NCBI RefSeq assembly: GCF_019331795.1
Contig: NZ_JAHPZL010000004.1
Span: 1 to 53,769 of the forward strand
Reading direction: 5' to 3'
Source of the DNA: Austwickia sp. TVS 96-490-7B
GTDB lineage: Bacteria; Actinomycetota; Actinomycetes; Actinomycetales; Dermatophilaceae
Length of the DNA stretch: 53,769 nt
The notes beneath the pieces are model-generated. The model did no database searches. It was not told where the DNA came from and saw only the letters and a program-made list of their open reading frames with translations. Made by a program: the position numbers and the translations under genes. This document shows positions 43,608 through 51,461 of the stretch, in pieces (position 1 is the first letter of the stretch; every line of letters begins with the position of its first letter).

Positions 43608-44774
43608 GTGCATTGTGACTACGCCGAGGCCGGGACCTGCCGGTCCTGCCCGCATCTGCGGACGCCGTACCCGAGTCAATTAGCCGCTAAGCAGCAGGCG
43701 GTGCGAGCTGTGGTGGACAGCCAGGTGAGTGCGGCCTGGGAGGAACCTGTCGGGTCGGTCCCGTCGGGTTTCCGCAGCAAAGCGAAGATGGTGGTGGCGG
43801 GAACACCGCAGGAGCCGACCTTCGGAATCCTCGACTCGCAGGGGTACGGCGTGGATTTGCGCTCTTGCGCGTTACTCGGTCCGGCGGCTCGGGCGGCGCT
43901 GCCAGTGTTGGCCCAGTTTGTGTCCCGGGTGGGGTTGCGTCCGTACGACGTACCGTCGCGGTCTGGTGAGGTCAAACATGTGCAGGTGATTGAGGACGTC
44001 GGGGGCGCTGTCCTGATCCGATGGGTGTTGCGGTCGGAGGGGCAGATCCGCAAGATCCGCGTGGGGTTGCCGTGGCTGATTGAGCAGTTGCGGGGCGTCG
44101 GAGTGGCTGCGGTGGTGGTCAGTGTGAATGTGCTGCCGGAGCATAAAGCGGTCCAGGAGGGCGAGCGGGAGGTGGTGCTCACTGAGCAGCAGGTGCTGCC
44201 GTTGCGGGTCGGTCCGGTGGTGTTGGCGGTGCATCCGGGGGCGTTTGTGCAGACCAACACGGTGGTGGCGGAAGCGTTGTATGCGCAGGCTGCTCGTTGG
44301 ATCGCAGAGGTGGGGGCGCGTTCTGTGCTGGATTTGTATTGCGGTGTGGGTGGCTTTGCGTTGAGGGCGGCCCATGAGGTGCCGGGGATCGCTGTCCAGG
44401 GGGTGGAGGTCAGCGAGGCTGCAATCGCTGGGGCACGGTGGGGTGCAGAGCAGTTGGGTGTTCCTGCGAGGTTCGTGGTGGGTGACGCGACGGCGTGTGC
44501 GGAGTCGATATGTGCTGGGGTGGCCGAGGGTGGTGGCGGGATGGCACCGGATGTGGTGGTGGTGAATCCGCCGCGGCGGGGGCTCGGGCCGAGGTTGGCG
44601 GGGGTGTTGGAGGCAGCGCAGGTGCGGGCGGTGGTGTATTCGAGTTGCCATCCGGGGTCGTTGGCGCGTGATGTGGCGGCGATGCCGGGGTGGCGGGTGA
44701 CCCGAGCTCGACTGTTTGACATGTTTCCGCACACTGATCACGCCGAGGTGTTGACGTTGTTGGAGCGCCGCTAG
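43608..44774 (+). CDS. rlmC: 23S rRNA m5U747 methyltransferase RlmC-like
   Basis: The 388-residue TrmA-family enzyme begins VHCDYAEAGTCRSCPHLRTP, whose Cys pattern with a later LRSCALLG binds a 4Fe-4S cluster as in RlmC/RumB. The SAM-binding core is LDLYCGVGGFALRAAHEVPG; the catalytic Cys lies in AVVYSSCHPGSLARDV and the base-contact motif is VVVNPPRRGLG. RlmC makes m5U747 in the 23S rRNA loop. GTG 43608 is chosen because it begins the Fe-S domain; an upstream start that overlaps the CDF end is less likely. It may be cotranscribed with the metal-efflux operon. Confidence 0.88.
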   Translation: MHCDYAEAGTCRSCPHLRTPYPSQLAAKQQAVRAVVDSQVSAAWEEPVGSVPSGFRSKAKMVVAGTPQEPTFGILDSQGYGVDLRSCALLGPAARAALPVLAQFVSRVGLRPYDVPSRSGEVKHVQVIEDVGGAVLIRWVLRSEGQIRKIRVGLPWLIEQLRGVGVAAVVVSVNVLPEHKAVQEGEREVVLTEQQVLPLRVGPVVLAVHPGAFVQTNTVVAEALYAQAARWIAEVGARSVLDLYCGVGGFALRAAHEVPGIAVQGVEVSEAAIAGARWGAEQLGVPARFVVGDATACAESICAGVAEGGGGMAPDVVVVNPPRRGLGPRLAGVLEAAQVRAVVYSSCHPGSLARDVAAMPGWRVTRARLFDMFPHTDHAEVLTLLERR

Positions 44775-44917
44775 GTGGCGGGTTGTCGATAGGGTGCGGC
44801 AGGCATGGGGCGGGGTGAGACGCCATGTACTGCACGGCGGGTGGCGTTTTAGTCTCGTGATTGTCGGTCGTGCAGCGGTGAGCTGTCCGTGGAATCGCAC
44901 GTTGGGTGGTGACGGAT

Positions 44918-45844
44918 GTGCCGGTAAACATTCCTCAGGGTCTGCCTGCTCGGGTCCGCTTGGAAGCGGAGAACGTGTTTACGATGCCGGAGGATCGCGC
45001 TGATCGTCAGGACATCAGGCCGTTGCAGGTGGCGATGGTGAATTTGATGCCGACGAAGGAGGACACGGAGACGCAGGTGCTGCGCCTGTTGAGCAATTCG
45101 CCGTTGCAGGTGGAGTTCACGTTGTTGCGGATGGGGTCGCACGAGTCTCGCCACACGTCTGAGGAGCATCTCCGCACTTTTTATTCAACTTTTGATGAGG
45201 TGGCGGGTGAGAATTTTGATGGGTTGATCATCACGGGGGCACCGGTGGAGTTGATGGAGTTTGATCAGGTCGATTATTGGTCTGAGTTGGTGGAGATCAT
45301 GGATTGGTCGCGTGAGCACGTTTTTTCGACGTTGCACACGTGTTGGGGCGCTCAGGCAGGCTTGTTTCATCATTATGGGATCCCGAAGTATGAGTTGGGA
45401 TCGAAGATGTTTGGGGTGTTTGAGCATGAGGTGTTGTTGCCTCATTCTCCGATTGTGCGGGGCTTTGATGAGGGGTTCGCGGCGCCGCATTCTCGGCATA
45501 CGTCGGTGGCTCGGGAGCATGTTGATGCTGTTCCGGGGCTGGATGTGGTGGCGGTGTCGCTGGAGGCGGGGGTGTATTTGGTGACGAGCGAGGATCAGCG
45601 TCAGATTTTTGTGACGGGCCATCCTGAGTATGACCGGGATACGTTACGTACGGAGTATGAGCGTGACGTGTTGCGGGGGTTGCCGGTGTCTGTCCCGGCG
45701 CATTATTTTCCAGGCGATGACCCTGCGGGGCTTCCGCGGATGAGGTGGCGGAGTCATGCTTTTTTGCTGTATGCGAATTGGTTGAATTATTACGTGTATC
45801 AGCGCACGCCGTATGATTTGTCAATGATTTCTGGGGCGGAGTAG
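44918..45844 (+). CDS. metA: Homoserine O-acetyltransferase (MetA-type)
   Basis: MetA activates homoserine for methionine synthesis. The 308-residue protein, started at GTG 44918 ([15 protein letters not shown]), matches E. coli MetA numbering: nucleophile Cys142 in [11 protein letters not shown], and the HPEYD His/Glu pair later. Residue 111 is Glu ([11 protein letters not shown]), which in characterised MetA proteins marks acetyl-CoA use; succinyl-CoA enzymes have Gly there. So it is predicted to make O-acetylhomoserine. Two GTGs 3-4 codons upstream are possible. The 143-base leader has no clear SAM riboswitch. Codon use is rich in G/T-ending codons, unlike the minus-strand genes. Confidence 0.92.
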   Translation: MPVNIPQGLPARVRLEAENVFTMPEDRADRQDIRPLQVAMVNLMPTKEDTETQVLRLLSNSPLQVEFTLLRMGSHESRHTSEEHLRTFYSTFDEVAGENFDGLIITGAPVELMEFDQVDYWSELVEIMDWSREHVFSTLHTCWGAQAGLFHHYGIPKYELGSKMFGVFEHEVLLPHSPIVRGFDEGFAAPHSRHTSVAREHVDAVPGLDVVAVSLEAGVYLVTSEDQRQIFVTGHPEYDRDTLRTEYERDVLRGLPVSVPAHYFPGDDPAGLPRMRWRSHAFLLYANWLNYYVYQRTPYDLSMISGAE

Positions 45845-45876
45845 GCGTGTAGTTTGTCTGGGTCAGACTGGTGGCG

Positions 45877-47112
45877 TTAGTGCTGGCGTCGTCGGCCGAA
45901 GATCACGGCGAGGACCACTCCGATGACAGCTGCCGTGCCGAGTCCGCCGCCGATCCAGACTCGCTTGTCGTTGAGTATCCCCGCTGGTTCCGCATTCAGC
46001 CCTGTCGCTGAACACGTCGGCTTAAACTCCGGATCCCACTCCCCCATCGACCGCACTCCTTTCACATCCCGAGTACCATCCACACAGTCATCACCAAGCT
46101 GCCCTAACGGATTCGCCGCTACCGGTGGCACATCCGCAGTCAACGCCGCATACGCATCGACCACACCCCACCCGCACTGCGGAGTCGGCACCGCGCCCTC
46201 TCCCGACTTCTTCGCCGTCTTCAACACCCTATTCACCACATTCGCCGCATCCATCTGCGGATACTTCGCCCGAACAGCCGCCACCACCCCTGCAACCACA
46301 GACGTCGCAATCGACGTCCCATCAGAATTTGTATACCCCCCACCAGGAACAGCCTGAGGCACACCCACTTCCGGCTTAGCAGACTTCGCATAAGGCCCAC
46401 ACAGGGCAACACCCATCGTTATTTTATCTCCGTTGGCCCTTGTCACTGGAGCGCCAAAATTGGCCCGGGGATCCAACTGATTATTTTCATCTACACCAGA
46501 GACGGAAATAGTGCCAAAATTGGCGCCCCAGGATATATCACCCTCAACCCCATCATTCCCCGAAGAACCAACTACAACCACGTCTTTCTTTTGAGCATAT
46601 TCGACGGCATCTATTTTATGCGTAGCCCCACCTGATCTTGATACACTAATAACTTTTGCACCTTTATCCACGCAGTGCTTGATGGCGGTTCCTTCTATTG
46701 GCTGAGAGGTTGATTTATGCTCGCTCCTACTCGGAACAGTCACACTGATAATGTCACTATTTGGTGCAGCTCCCAGCAAGCCGCTTTGGCCGTTTCCAAC
46801 AATATTAACTGTCATGGCAGTTCCATGACCATCAAGAGGCTTAAGCCCATCCGGCGCCCCCTTTCCGGACAGGTCAGTACCATCAACAAACTTTACTCCA
46901 GCTAGATCTGGATGCTTTGCATCAACCCCGGTATCGACAACACAAACCCGCACCCCTTCCCCCTTAGAAATTGATAAAGATCGAGTGATCCCCATGCCCT
47001 CGGCCCACCACTGCCCCTCTTTAGGCGATGTAGCCGATGCAGGTCCACTTGCCGCCGCACCAAGACAGCAAGCCATGGCAGCAGCAGGCACATATCGGCG
47101 GTGAGAGAACAT
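45877..47112 (-). CDS. Mycosin-like subtilase (S8), copy 1
   Basis: Mycosins (MycP) are membrane-bound subtilisin-like proteases that associate with type VII secretion machines and can cleave EspB-type substrates. The 411-residue protein has a signal peptide (to about 29), the catalytic triad Asp in VCVVDTGVDAKHPDLAG, His in LDGHGTAMTVNI and Ser in NSDGTSIATSVVAG, an oxyanion Asn in SSGNDG, and a C-terminal TM helix (VWIGGGLGTAAVIGVVLAVI) with a basic end. It is adjacent to a second copy (stop-to-start 3 bases apart) and near EspB-like and WXG-like genes. The N- and C-terminal thirds are nearly identical to copy 2, the middle is not. Confidence 0.92.
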   Translation of the reverse strand: MFSHRRYVPAAAMACCLGAAASGPASATSPKEGQWWAEGMGITRSLSISKGEGVRVCVVDTGVDAKHPDLAGVKFVDGTDLSGKGAPDGLKPLDGHGTAMTVNIVGNGQSGLLGAAPNSDIISVTVPSRSEHKSTSQPIEGTAIKHCVDKGAKVISVSRSGGATHKIDAVEYAQKKDVVVVGSSGNDGVEGDISWGANFGTISVSGVDENNQLDPRANFGAPVTRANGDKITMGVALCGPYAKSAKPEVGVPQAVPGGGYTNSDGTSIATSVVAGVVAAVRAKYPQMDAANVVNRVLKTAKKSGEGAVPTPQCGWGVVDAYAALTADVPPVAANPLGQLGDDCVDGTRDVKGVRSMGEWDPEFKPTCSATGLNAEPAGILNDKRVWIGGGLGTAAVIGVVLAVIFGRRRQH

Positions 47113-47115
47113 TTG

Positions 47116-48351
47116 TTATCCGTGCCTACGTCGACGACCAAAGATCACGGCGAGGACCACTCCGATGACAGCTGCCGTGCCGAGTCCGCCGCCGATCCAG
47201 ACTCGCTTGTCGTTGAGTATCCCCGCTGGTTCCGCATTCAGACCTGTCGCTGAACACGTCGGCTTAAACTCCGGATCCCACTCCCCCATCGACCGCACCC
47301 CCTTCACACCCCGAGCATCATCCACACAGTCGCCACCAAGCTGCCCTAACGGATTCGCCGCCACCGGCGGCACATCCGCAGTCAACGCCGCATACGCATC
47401 CACCACACCCCACCCACACTGCGGAGTCGGCACCACACCCTCTCCCGACTTCTTCGCCGTCTTCAACACCCTATTCACCACATTCGCCGCATCCATCTGC
47501 GGATACTTCGCCCGAACAGCCGCCACCACCCCCGACACCACAGACGTCGCAATCGACGTCCCTGAAGTCTGTTTATATCCACCACCAGGAATAGCCATAG
47601 GCACACCGATCCTTGGTTTAGCAGACGTCGCATAAGGTCCGCATACGGCAACACCCATGTACTGCACTTTTCCTGCTGGGTTCGTCTCAGCTTCTGAGAA
47701 ATTGGACTGCGGATCGAGTTGAAAATCTTGATCTACGCCAGCAACTGCAAGCATGCCGAAATTAGCCCTCCAGCTAATACCGTTCCTTACACCGTCATTA
47801 CCTGCCCCCCCCACCACAACAACATCTTTTTCTTGGGCATGCTGGATTGCCTTATATTTTCGAATATACCCACCAGATTTTGAGATATTAATCACTCTAG
47901 CGCCATGATCTACGCAGTATTCGACCGCTGCATCATAAAAAGACTCATCGTGTAGCTTTTCTTCAAAATGACCAGGAATGCTGACGCTAATGATGCTACT
48001 TTTTGGCGCGGCGCCTAGCAATCCATTGGCGTTAGATCCAGCAATATTTACGGCCATTCCGGTCCCATGGTCATTTAGTGGCTTAAGTCCATTCGGCGCT
48101 CCCTGACTCGTCAGGTCAGTCCCATCCACAAAATTTACACCAGCTAGATCCGGATGCTTTGCATCAACCCCGGTATCGACGAGACAAACCCGCACCCCTT
48201 CCCCCTTGGAAATTGATAAAGAACGAGTGATCCCCATGCCCTCGGCCCACCACTGCCCCTCCTTAGGCGATAAGGCAAACGCAGAACTCCAGGAAGATAC
48301 ACATATGCAGTATATTATAATAGTAGCGCCGATCTTTTTTCTACGCTGCAT
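47116..48351 (-). CDS. Mycosin-like subtilase (S8), copy 2
   Basis: The protein also has 411 residues and the triad Asp in VCLVDTGVDAKHPDLAG, His in LNDHGTGMAVNIAG and Ser in TSGTSIATSVVSG; the oxyanion Asn is in GGAGNDG. It has its own signal peptide (ATIIIYCICVSSWSSAFA) and the same C-terminal TM anchor. It is transcribed just before copy 1. About residues 1-85 (after the signal) and 255-411 are near-identical to copy 1 at the DNA level, while the middle (about 90-250: IPGHFEEKLHDESFY, KSGGYIRKYKAIQHAQ) diverges, as if one copy had been overwritten at both ends by gene conversion. GGGGATAG precedes the ATG. Confidence 0.92.
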   Translation of the reverse strand: MQRRKKIGATIIIYCICVSSWSSAFALSPKEGQWWAEGMGITRSLSISKGEGVRVCLVDTGVDAKHPDLAGVNFVDGTDLTSQGAPNGLKPLNDHGTGMAVNIAGSNANGLLGAAPKSSIISVSIPGHFEEKLHDESFYDAAVEYCVDHGARVINISKSGGYIRKYKAIQHAQEKDVVVVGGAGNDGVRNGISWRANFGMLAVAGVDQDFQLDPQSNFSEAETNPAGKVQYMGVAVCGPYATSAKPRIGVPMAIPGGGYKQTSGTSIATSVVSGVVAAVRAKYPQMDAANVVNRVLKTAKKSGEGVVPTPQCGWGVVDAYAALTADVPPVAANPLGQLGGDCVDDARGVKGVRSMGEWDPEFKPTCSATGLNAEPAGILNDKRVWIGGGLGTAAVIGVVLAVIFGRRRRHG

Positions 48352-48473
48352 TATCTATCCCCTAATCACAGGATTATAAACACTCATCGCATTTAATCAG
48401 CGACTAGATTGTGCACGGTCTTAAACCAAGGGTAGTCTTGTCTTTCATGTTGCATACCAAGAAAGAAATGCCA
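48352..48473. other. Intergenic stretch, AT-richer
   Basis: 122 bases between mycosin 2 and the PE-like gene show no gene or strong structure. It may hold the mycosin promoter. Confidence 0.4.
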
Positions 48474-48812
48474 TTAGGATAAAGTGGAGGTTTGCATGAA
48501 TTCAATGGCGGCCTGATCGTCTTCATTGCGATAACTTTTATAGGAGTCCGCCATTCCTAAGAGGTGTAGCTTCACTTGGTTATCCACATTTTGGAGTTTT
48601 TGCTTGACACCGCGGGTCGAAATTTGGACATGATTCCAGGAATCCTGAGCTTCCGTTAGCTCTCCCCCAGCATTTTTTGGGATTGAGGAAATAAAAGAAT
48701 CAATTTTCTGAATTTCTTTTTGAAGTTCCAAATGAAGATCATAGAGTTTTCCATAAGTCAACCGATATTGATCAAGGTCGATTGAAAACCCGCCTGCGTT
48801 TTGCCCACTCAT
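48474..48812 (-). CDS. PE/WXG100-like small type VII secretion protein
   Basis: The 112-residue all-helical protein has helix-loop-helix character (GKLYDLHLELQKEIQKIDSF then ARGVKQKLQNVDNQVKLHLL), a Trp in the turn (AQDSWNHV, W59), and a Y-x3-D signal after the second helix (SYRNEDD, Y94-D98). This is the layout of WXG100/PE-type type VII substrates, although the exact WXG is not kept. It lies downstream of the EspB-like gene by 14 bases and may pair with it as PE pairs with PPE. Function beyond secretion is unknown. Confidence 0.7.
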   Translation of the reverse strand: MSGQNAGGFSIDLDQYRLTYGKLYDLHLELQKEIQKIDSFISSIPKNAGGELTEAQDSWNHVQISTRGVKQKLQNVDNQVKLHLLGMADSYKSYRNEDDQAAIEFMQTSTLS

Positions 48813-48826
48813 GCCAATATCCTTTG

Positions 48827-50266
48827 TCAGTCGTTGTCGTCGAGAAGTTCGTCACCGAGCACTGCAGGTGCAGCCCACTGAGGAGCGCCCCACAGCTCGT
48901 CTGTCGGCAGCAAGTATTCTGGCCGGTGCTTCAGCTCTTGTTCTTCATCCCTATTCGCACCGCGTCCACCCATCGGCGCGTTGCTGCCACCAGTGGCGCG
49001 CCCCCCAGACTCGGTCACAGACTGGAACCTTGCGCCTTCAGACATCGCACCCCCGCCACCGGGACGGCCAAAACCAGCACCACGAGCATTAGTCCCGGTG
49101 TTTCCAGGACTTGGCTCTCCCCCAAAGGCGCCACGACCAAGACCACCTCGCGTCATTCCTTCACCGACAGGTGCGCTGCCGATGCTTCCAGGAACCCCAC
49201 GGGCACCGATCCCTTGATTAGCAGCCCATCCTCCAGCTCCTGACGCAGCACCACCTGCAGAGCTCCAGCCCGCTGCCACGCCACCAGCACCTATCGCAGC
49301 AGCACCGCCCACCGCAGCAATAGCACCGGCATTGCCATGTCGAGTGACACCCCCCGAAACCTCCCCAGAACTTCCTGCAACAGAACCGCTGCCAGATACA
49401 CCATCAGCATTGCTTGATGGAGCCCAGCCCGCCGACCCAAAACTCCCACCATTATCAGGAATAGCACCAGCTCCCTGCGTACCCCAAGGACTCGTCGCAC
49501 CAACACCTCCCGAACCTGCAGTGGATGCGCTCGACCCCGCTCTAGTTGAAACGTTTCCAACTCCAGTGGCGTGATGACTTCCTGCCCCCCCCAAGCTAGC
49601 GACAGGTGCGCCACCCTCGCTGCGGAAAAACATCGTGCCATCGCCTAAAATTTCCGCAGGACCTGATGGCGATGCAGGATGCGCAATGGCCTCCAAAGAA
49701 GCGGGCGGCTCATTGGCTGGACCTGATTCAATATCTTCTAAAAAAATAGCTATTTTTGAACCATAAGATGATGCATCGTTGCCCATCTTCTGCACCTCGG
49801 CGAGAATGGCCTTTCGCTCATTCTCAGCTTGTTGCCTCTGGGCCCAATAATTTGCAGCAGTCCCACCCAGTAAAGCTATAGGACTGATACCACCAAACGC
49901 GGAACTAGTTTTCATGGCATCGACGATGCTGGGATCAGAGACCGGCATCGCGCTGATCTTGTCGCGCGCGCTACTCATCGAAGTACCGAAGTCACCGACA
50001 GTGCCACCAAAGGACTTGCTGGTGTCTGCGGTCTTCGTGCCCACCTCACGCGCCTTGGTGTTGCTGATCATCGCCTGATCAGCAGCTTTACCGCTCCAGC
50101 CTTCTGCAGCGAATCGCGCCATCTGGTCATGGAACTGGTTGCTCAGCTCATCCAGACGTTTTGCGGACTCCTGGAACTGCTTCATCACAGACGCCATGGG
50201 TCCTGGGTCGACGCTACGGGCGATCGCCTGCAGCTTTCTCGCATCGAGTCCGTCATAAGATCCCAC
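48827..50266 (-). CDS. EspB/PPE-like secreted protein with Gly-rich C-terminus
   Basis: The 479-residue protein has an N-terminal PPE/WXG-type helical domain (1-190: WSGKAADQA at W57-G59 and long helices with YWAQRQQAENERKAIL), then about 240 residues rich in Gly, Ala and Ser (GNVSTRAGSSASTAGSGG, GGWAANQGIGARGVPG), and an acidic end ELWGAPQWAAPAVLGDELLD. EspB, the mycobacterial ESX-1 substrate, is a PE-PPE fusion with a similar C-terminus that MycP1 cleaves. GTG 50266 is chosen because GGGGAGG lies 5 bases before it. The adjacent PE-like protein and the two mycosins downstream suggest a substrate-protease cassette; transcription order is this gene, PE-like, mycosin 2, mycosin 1. Confidence 0.85.
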   Translation of the reverse strand: MGSYDGLDARKLQAIARSVDPGPMASVMKQFQESAKRLDELSNQFHDQMARFAAEGWSGKAADQAMISNTKAREVGTKTADTSKSFGGTVGDFGTSMSSARDKISAMPVSDPSIVDAMKTSSAFGGISPIALLGGTAANYWAQRQQAENERKAILAEVQKMGNDASSYGSKIAIFLEDIESGPANEPPASLEAIAHPASPSGPAEILGDGTMFFRSEGGAPVASLGGAGSHHATGVGNVSTRAGSSASTAGSGGVGATSPWGTQGAGAIPDNGGSFGSAGWAPSSNADGVSGSGSVAGSSGEVSGGVTRHGNAGAIAAVGGAAAIGAGGVAAGWSSAGGAASGAGGWAANQGIGARGVPGSIGSAPVGEGMTRGGLGRGAFGGEPSPGNTGTNARGAGFGRPGGGGAMSEGARFQSVTESGGRATGGSNAPMGGRGANRDEEQELKHRPEYLLPTDELWGAPQWAAPAVLGDELLDDND

Positions 50267-50435
50267 GAAGCCTCCCCTGTCACTGAGTAACTGGTGCCGC
50301 AACTACCACATCTGTCACAGAACCCCTAGTGAGGGCTACCCTACACTGTCTTGCCACTGTGCGGCCTAGGATCGTCCACACCTGAGAAATTGAGATAGCT
50401 TCTCACGTGATGAGACTTCACATCCCTCCCACCTG
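50267..50435. promoter_or_regulatory. Divergent promoter region of the type VII cassettes
   Basis: 169 bases separate the starts of the EspB-like and putative lipoprotein genes. No clear boxes can be assigned, but both transcription units must start here. Confidence 0.4.
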
Positions 50436-51143
50436 ATGACCCTGCAACCCCTGGAGAAAGCCATCAGATCTACAAGACTGGCTACCGGAATTTGCATACT
50501 TTCTTTGGTCGCAATGATCACCAGATGCAGCGCTGGGGTGCCCCACGGCGCAGGAATCGACCCTGGGAAGACACTTCACACCGAATCATTAGACCCTAAC
50601 AGGCCACCGGAACCCCTGACAGATGTTCCCATCAATCCATATAAAGCATATCCGATAATTCATAAACGAATGATAAATGACCTTGATGCGATTTTAAGTC
50701 AGGCGCGATTTACTATTCATGAAGCGGAATTGACTCAATATAATTACCAGGAAATTGAGCAACCATATTTGCGCACCGCGTTTTATGGGAAAGACTCCCT
50801 CGATGTCCATGGAATAAGTGAAAATCTTACTCGAGCTGCCAGCGCTCTCGGCTGGCAACAAATGGGAGAAAAGAATTCACTGAGATTCAGGAAGGGATCC
50901 TTCTTCCTGATCGGGACATTCTCTTTAATGAAATCTAGCAAGATTGAAATAGATACTAAGTGGTATCCATTTTTTTCAGTTTCGCTATACACGGCATATT
51001 GGCCGCATTATTCAAATAAAACTTCCGGCCGAGGAATAATACCTGTAGGTTGCCAAATGTTCGGCCTGGAAAAACATATTGTGAAACTTCCCGGCGAAAT
51101 AAAAGTTAGCATTTGTCACTCCTACAAAAATTATTTTTCATGA
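50436..51143 (+). CDS. Putative exported lipoprotein
   Basis: The 235-residue protein has a signal-like N-terminus (STRLATGICILSLVAMITRC); C31 could be a lipidation site, but the lipobox is poor (MITRC). The mature part has a predicted beta-rich domain (IEQPYLRTAFYGKDSLDVHG ... RFRKGSFFLIGTFSLMKSSK). No family is recognised. It is the first gene of a plus-strand set that continues with a small EspC-like protein 14 bases after its stop and then the hydrolase, so it could be an immunity or accessory lipoprotein. No ribosome site is obvious before ATG. Confidence 0.55.
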   Translation: MTLQPLEKAIRSTRLATGICILSLVAMITRCSAGVPHGAGIDPGKTLHTESLDPNRPPEPLTDVPINPYKAYPIIHKRMINDLDAILSQARFTIHEAELTQYNYQEIEQPYLRTAFYGKDSLDVHGISENLTRAASALGWQQMGEKNSLRFRKGSFFLIGTFSLMKSSKIEIDTKWYPFFSVSLYTAYWPHYSNKTSGRGIIPVGCQMFGLEKHIVKLPGEIKVSICHSYKNYFS

Positions 51144-51157
51144 TAAAGGAGCTCAAT

Positions 51158-51454
51158 GTGAATTCTTTTTTTACGGATACCGAGGGTATGCGACACTCCG
51201 CTAAAGCTGCGGATAGCGCCGCGGAGAAAGTCAGGCAGGTCAAAGTTTCTTCATCATTATCAAAAATACAGTCAGGCCTCATAGGAGCAGCTAGTGCTAG
51301 TACTGCTTTAACTTTAGGTGAGCACCTCGACAAGAGGTTAACTACGTGGTCAAATTCCACCAAAGACTTTGCTAAAAAAATCGAAGATTCGGTACGTGAA
51401 TATGAGAATATCGAGTCTCTGACACAAGGACAGTTCAATCAACTTAGGCGGTAA
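51158..51454 (+). CDS. EspC-like small type VII secretion target protein
   Basis: The 98-residue helical protein (VNSFFTDTEGMRHSAKAADS ... AAEKVRQVKVSS) resembles the EspC/DUF2580 type VII targets, and a Y-x3-E signal lies near the end (REYENIESL, Y82-E86). GTG 51158 has AAAGGA 7 bases upstream, better than the other starts. It lies directly before the DUF1023-type hydrolase gene (7-base gap), where helper partner genes of type VII effectors usually lie. A targeting or chaperone role for that protein is inferred. Confidence 0.65.
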   Translation: MNSFFTDTEGMRHSAKAADSAAEKVRQVKVSSSLSKIQSGLIGAASASTALTLGEHLDKRLTTWSNSTKDFAKKIEDSVREYENIESLTQGQFNQLRR

Positions 51455-51461
51455 AAAGCTG

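Noticed and set aside
44775-44917. SAM riboswitch before metA.
   Set aside because: The leader has small stems but none of the conserved cores of known SAM riboswitches could be seen.
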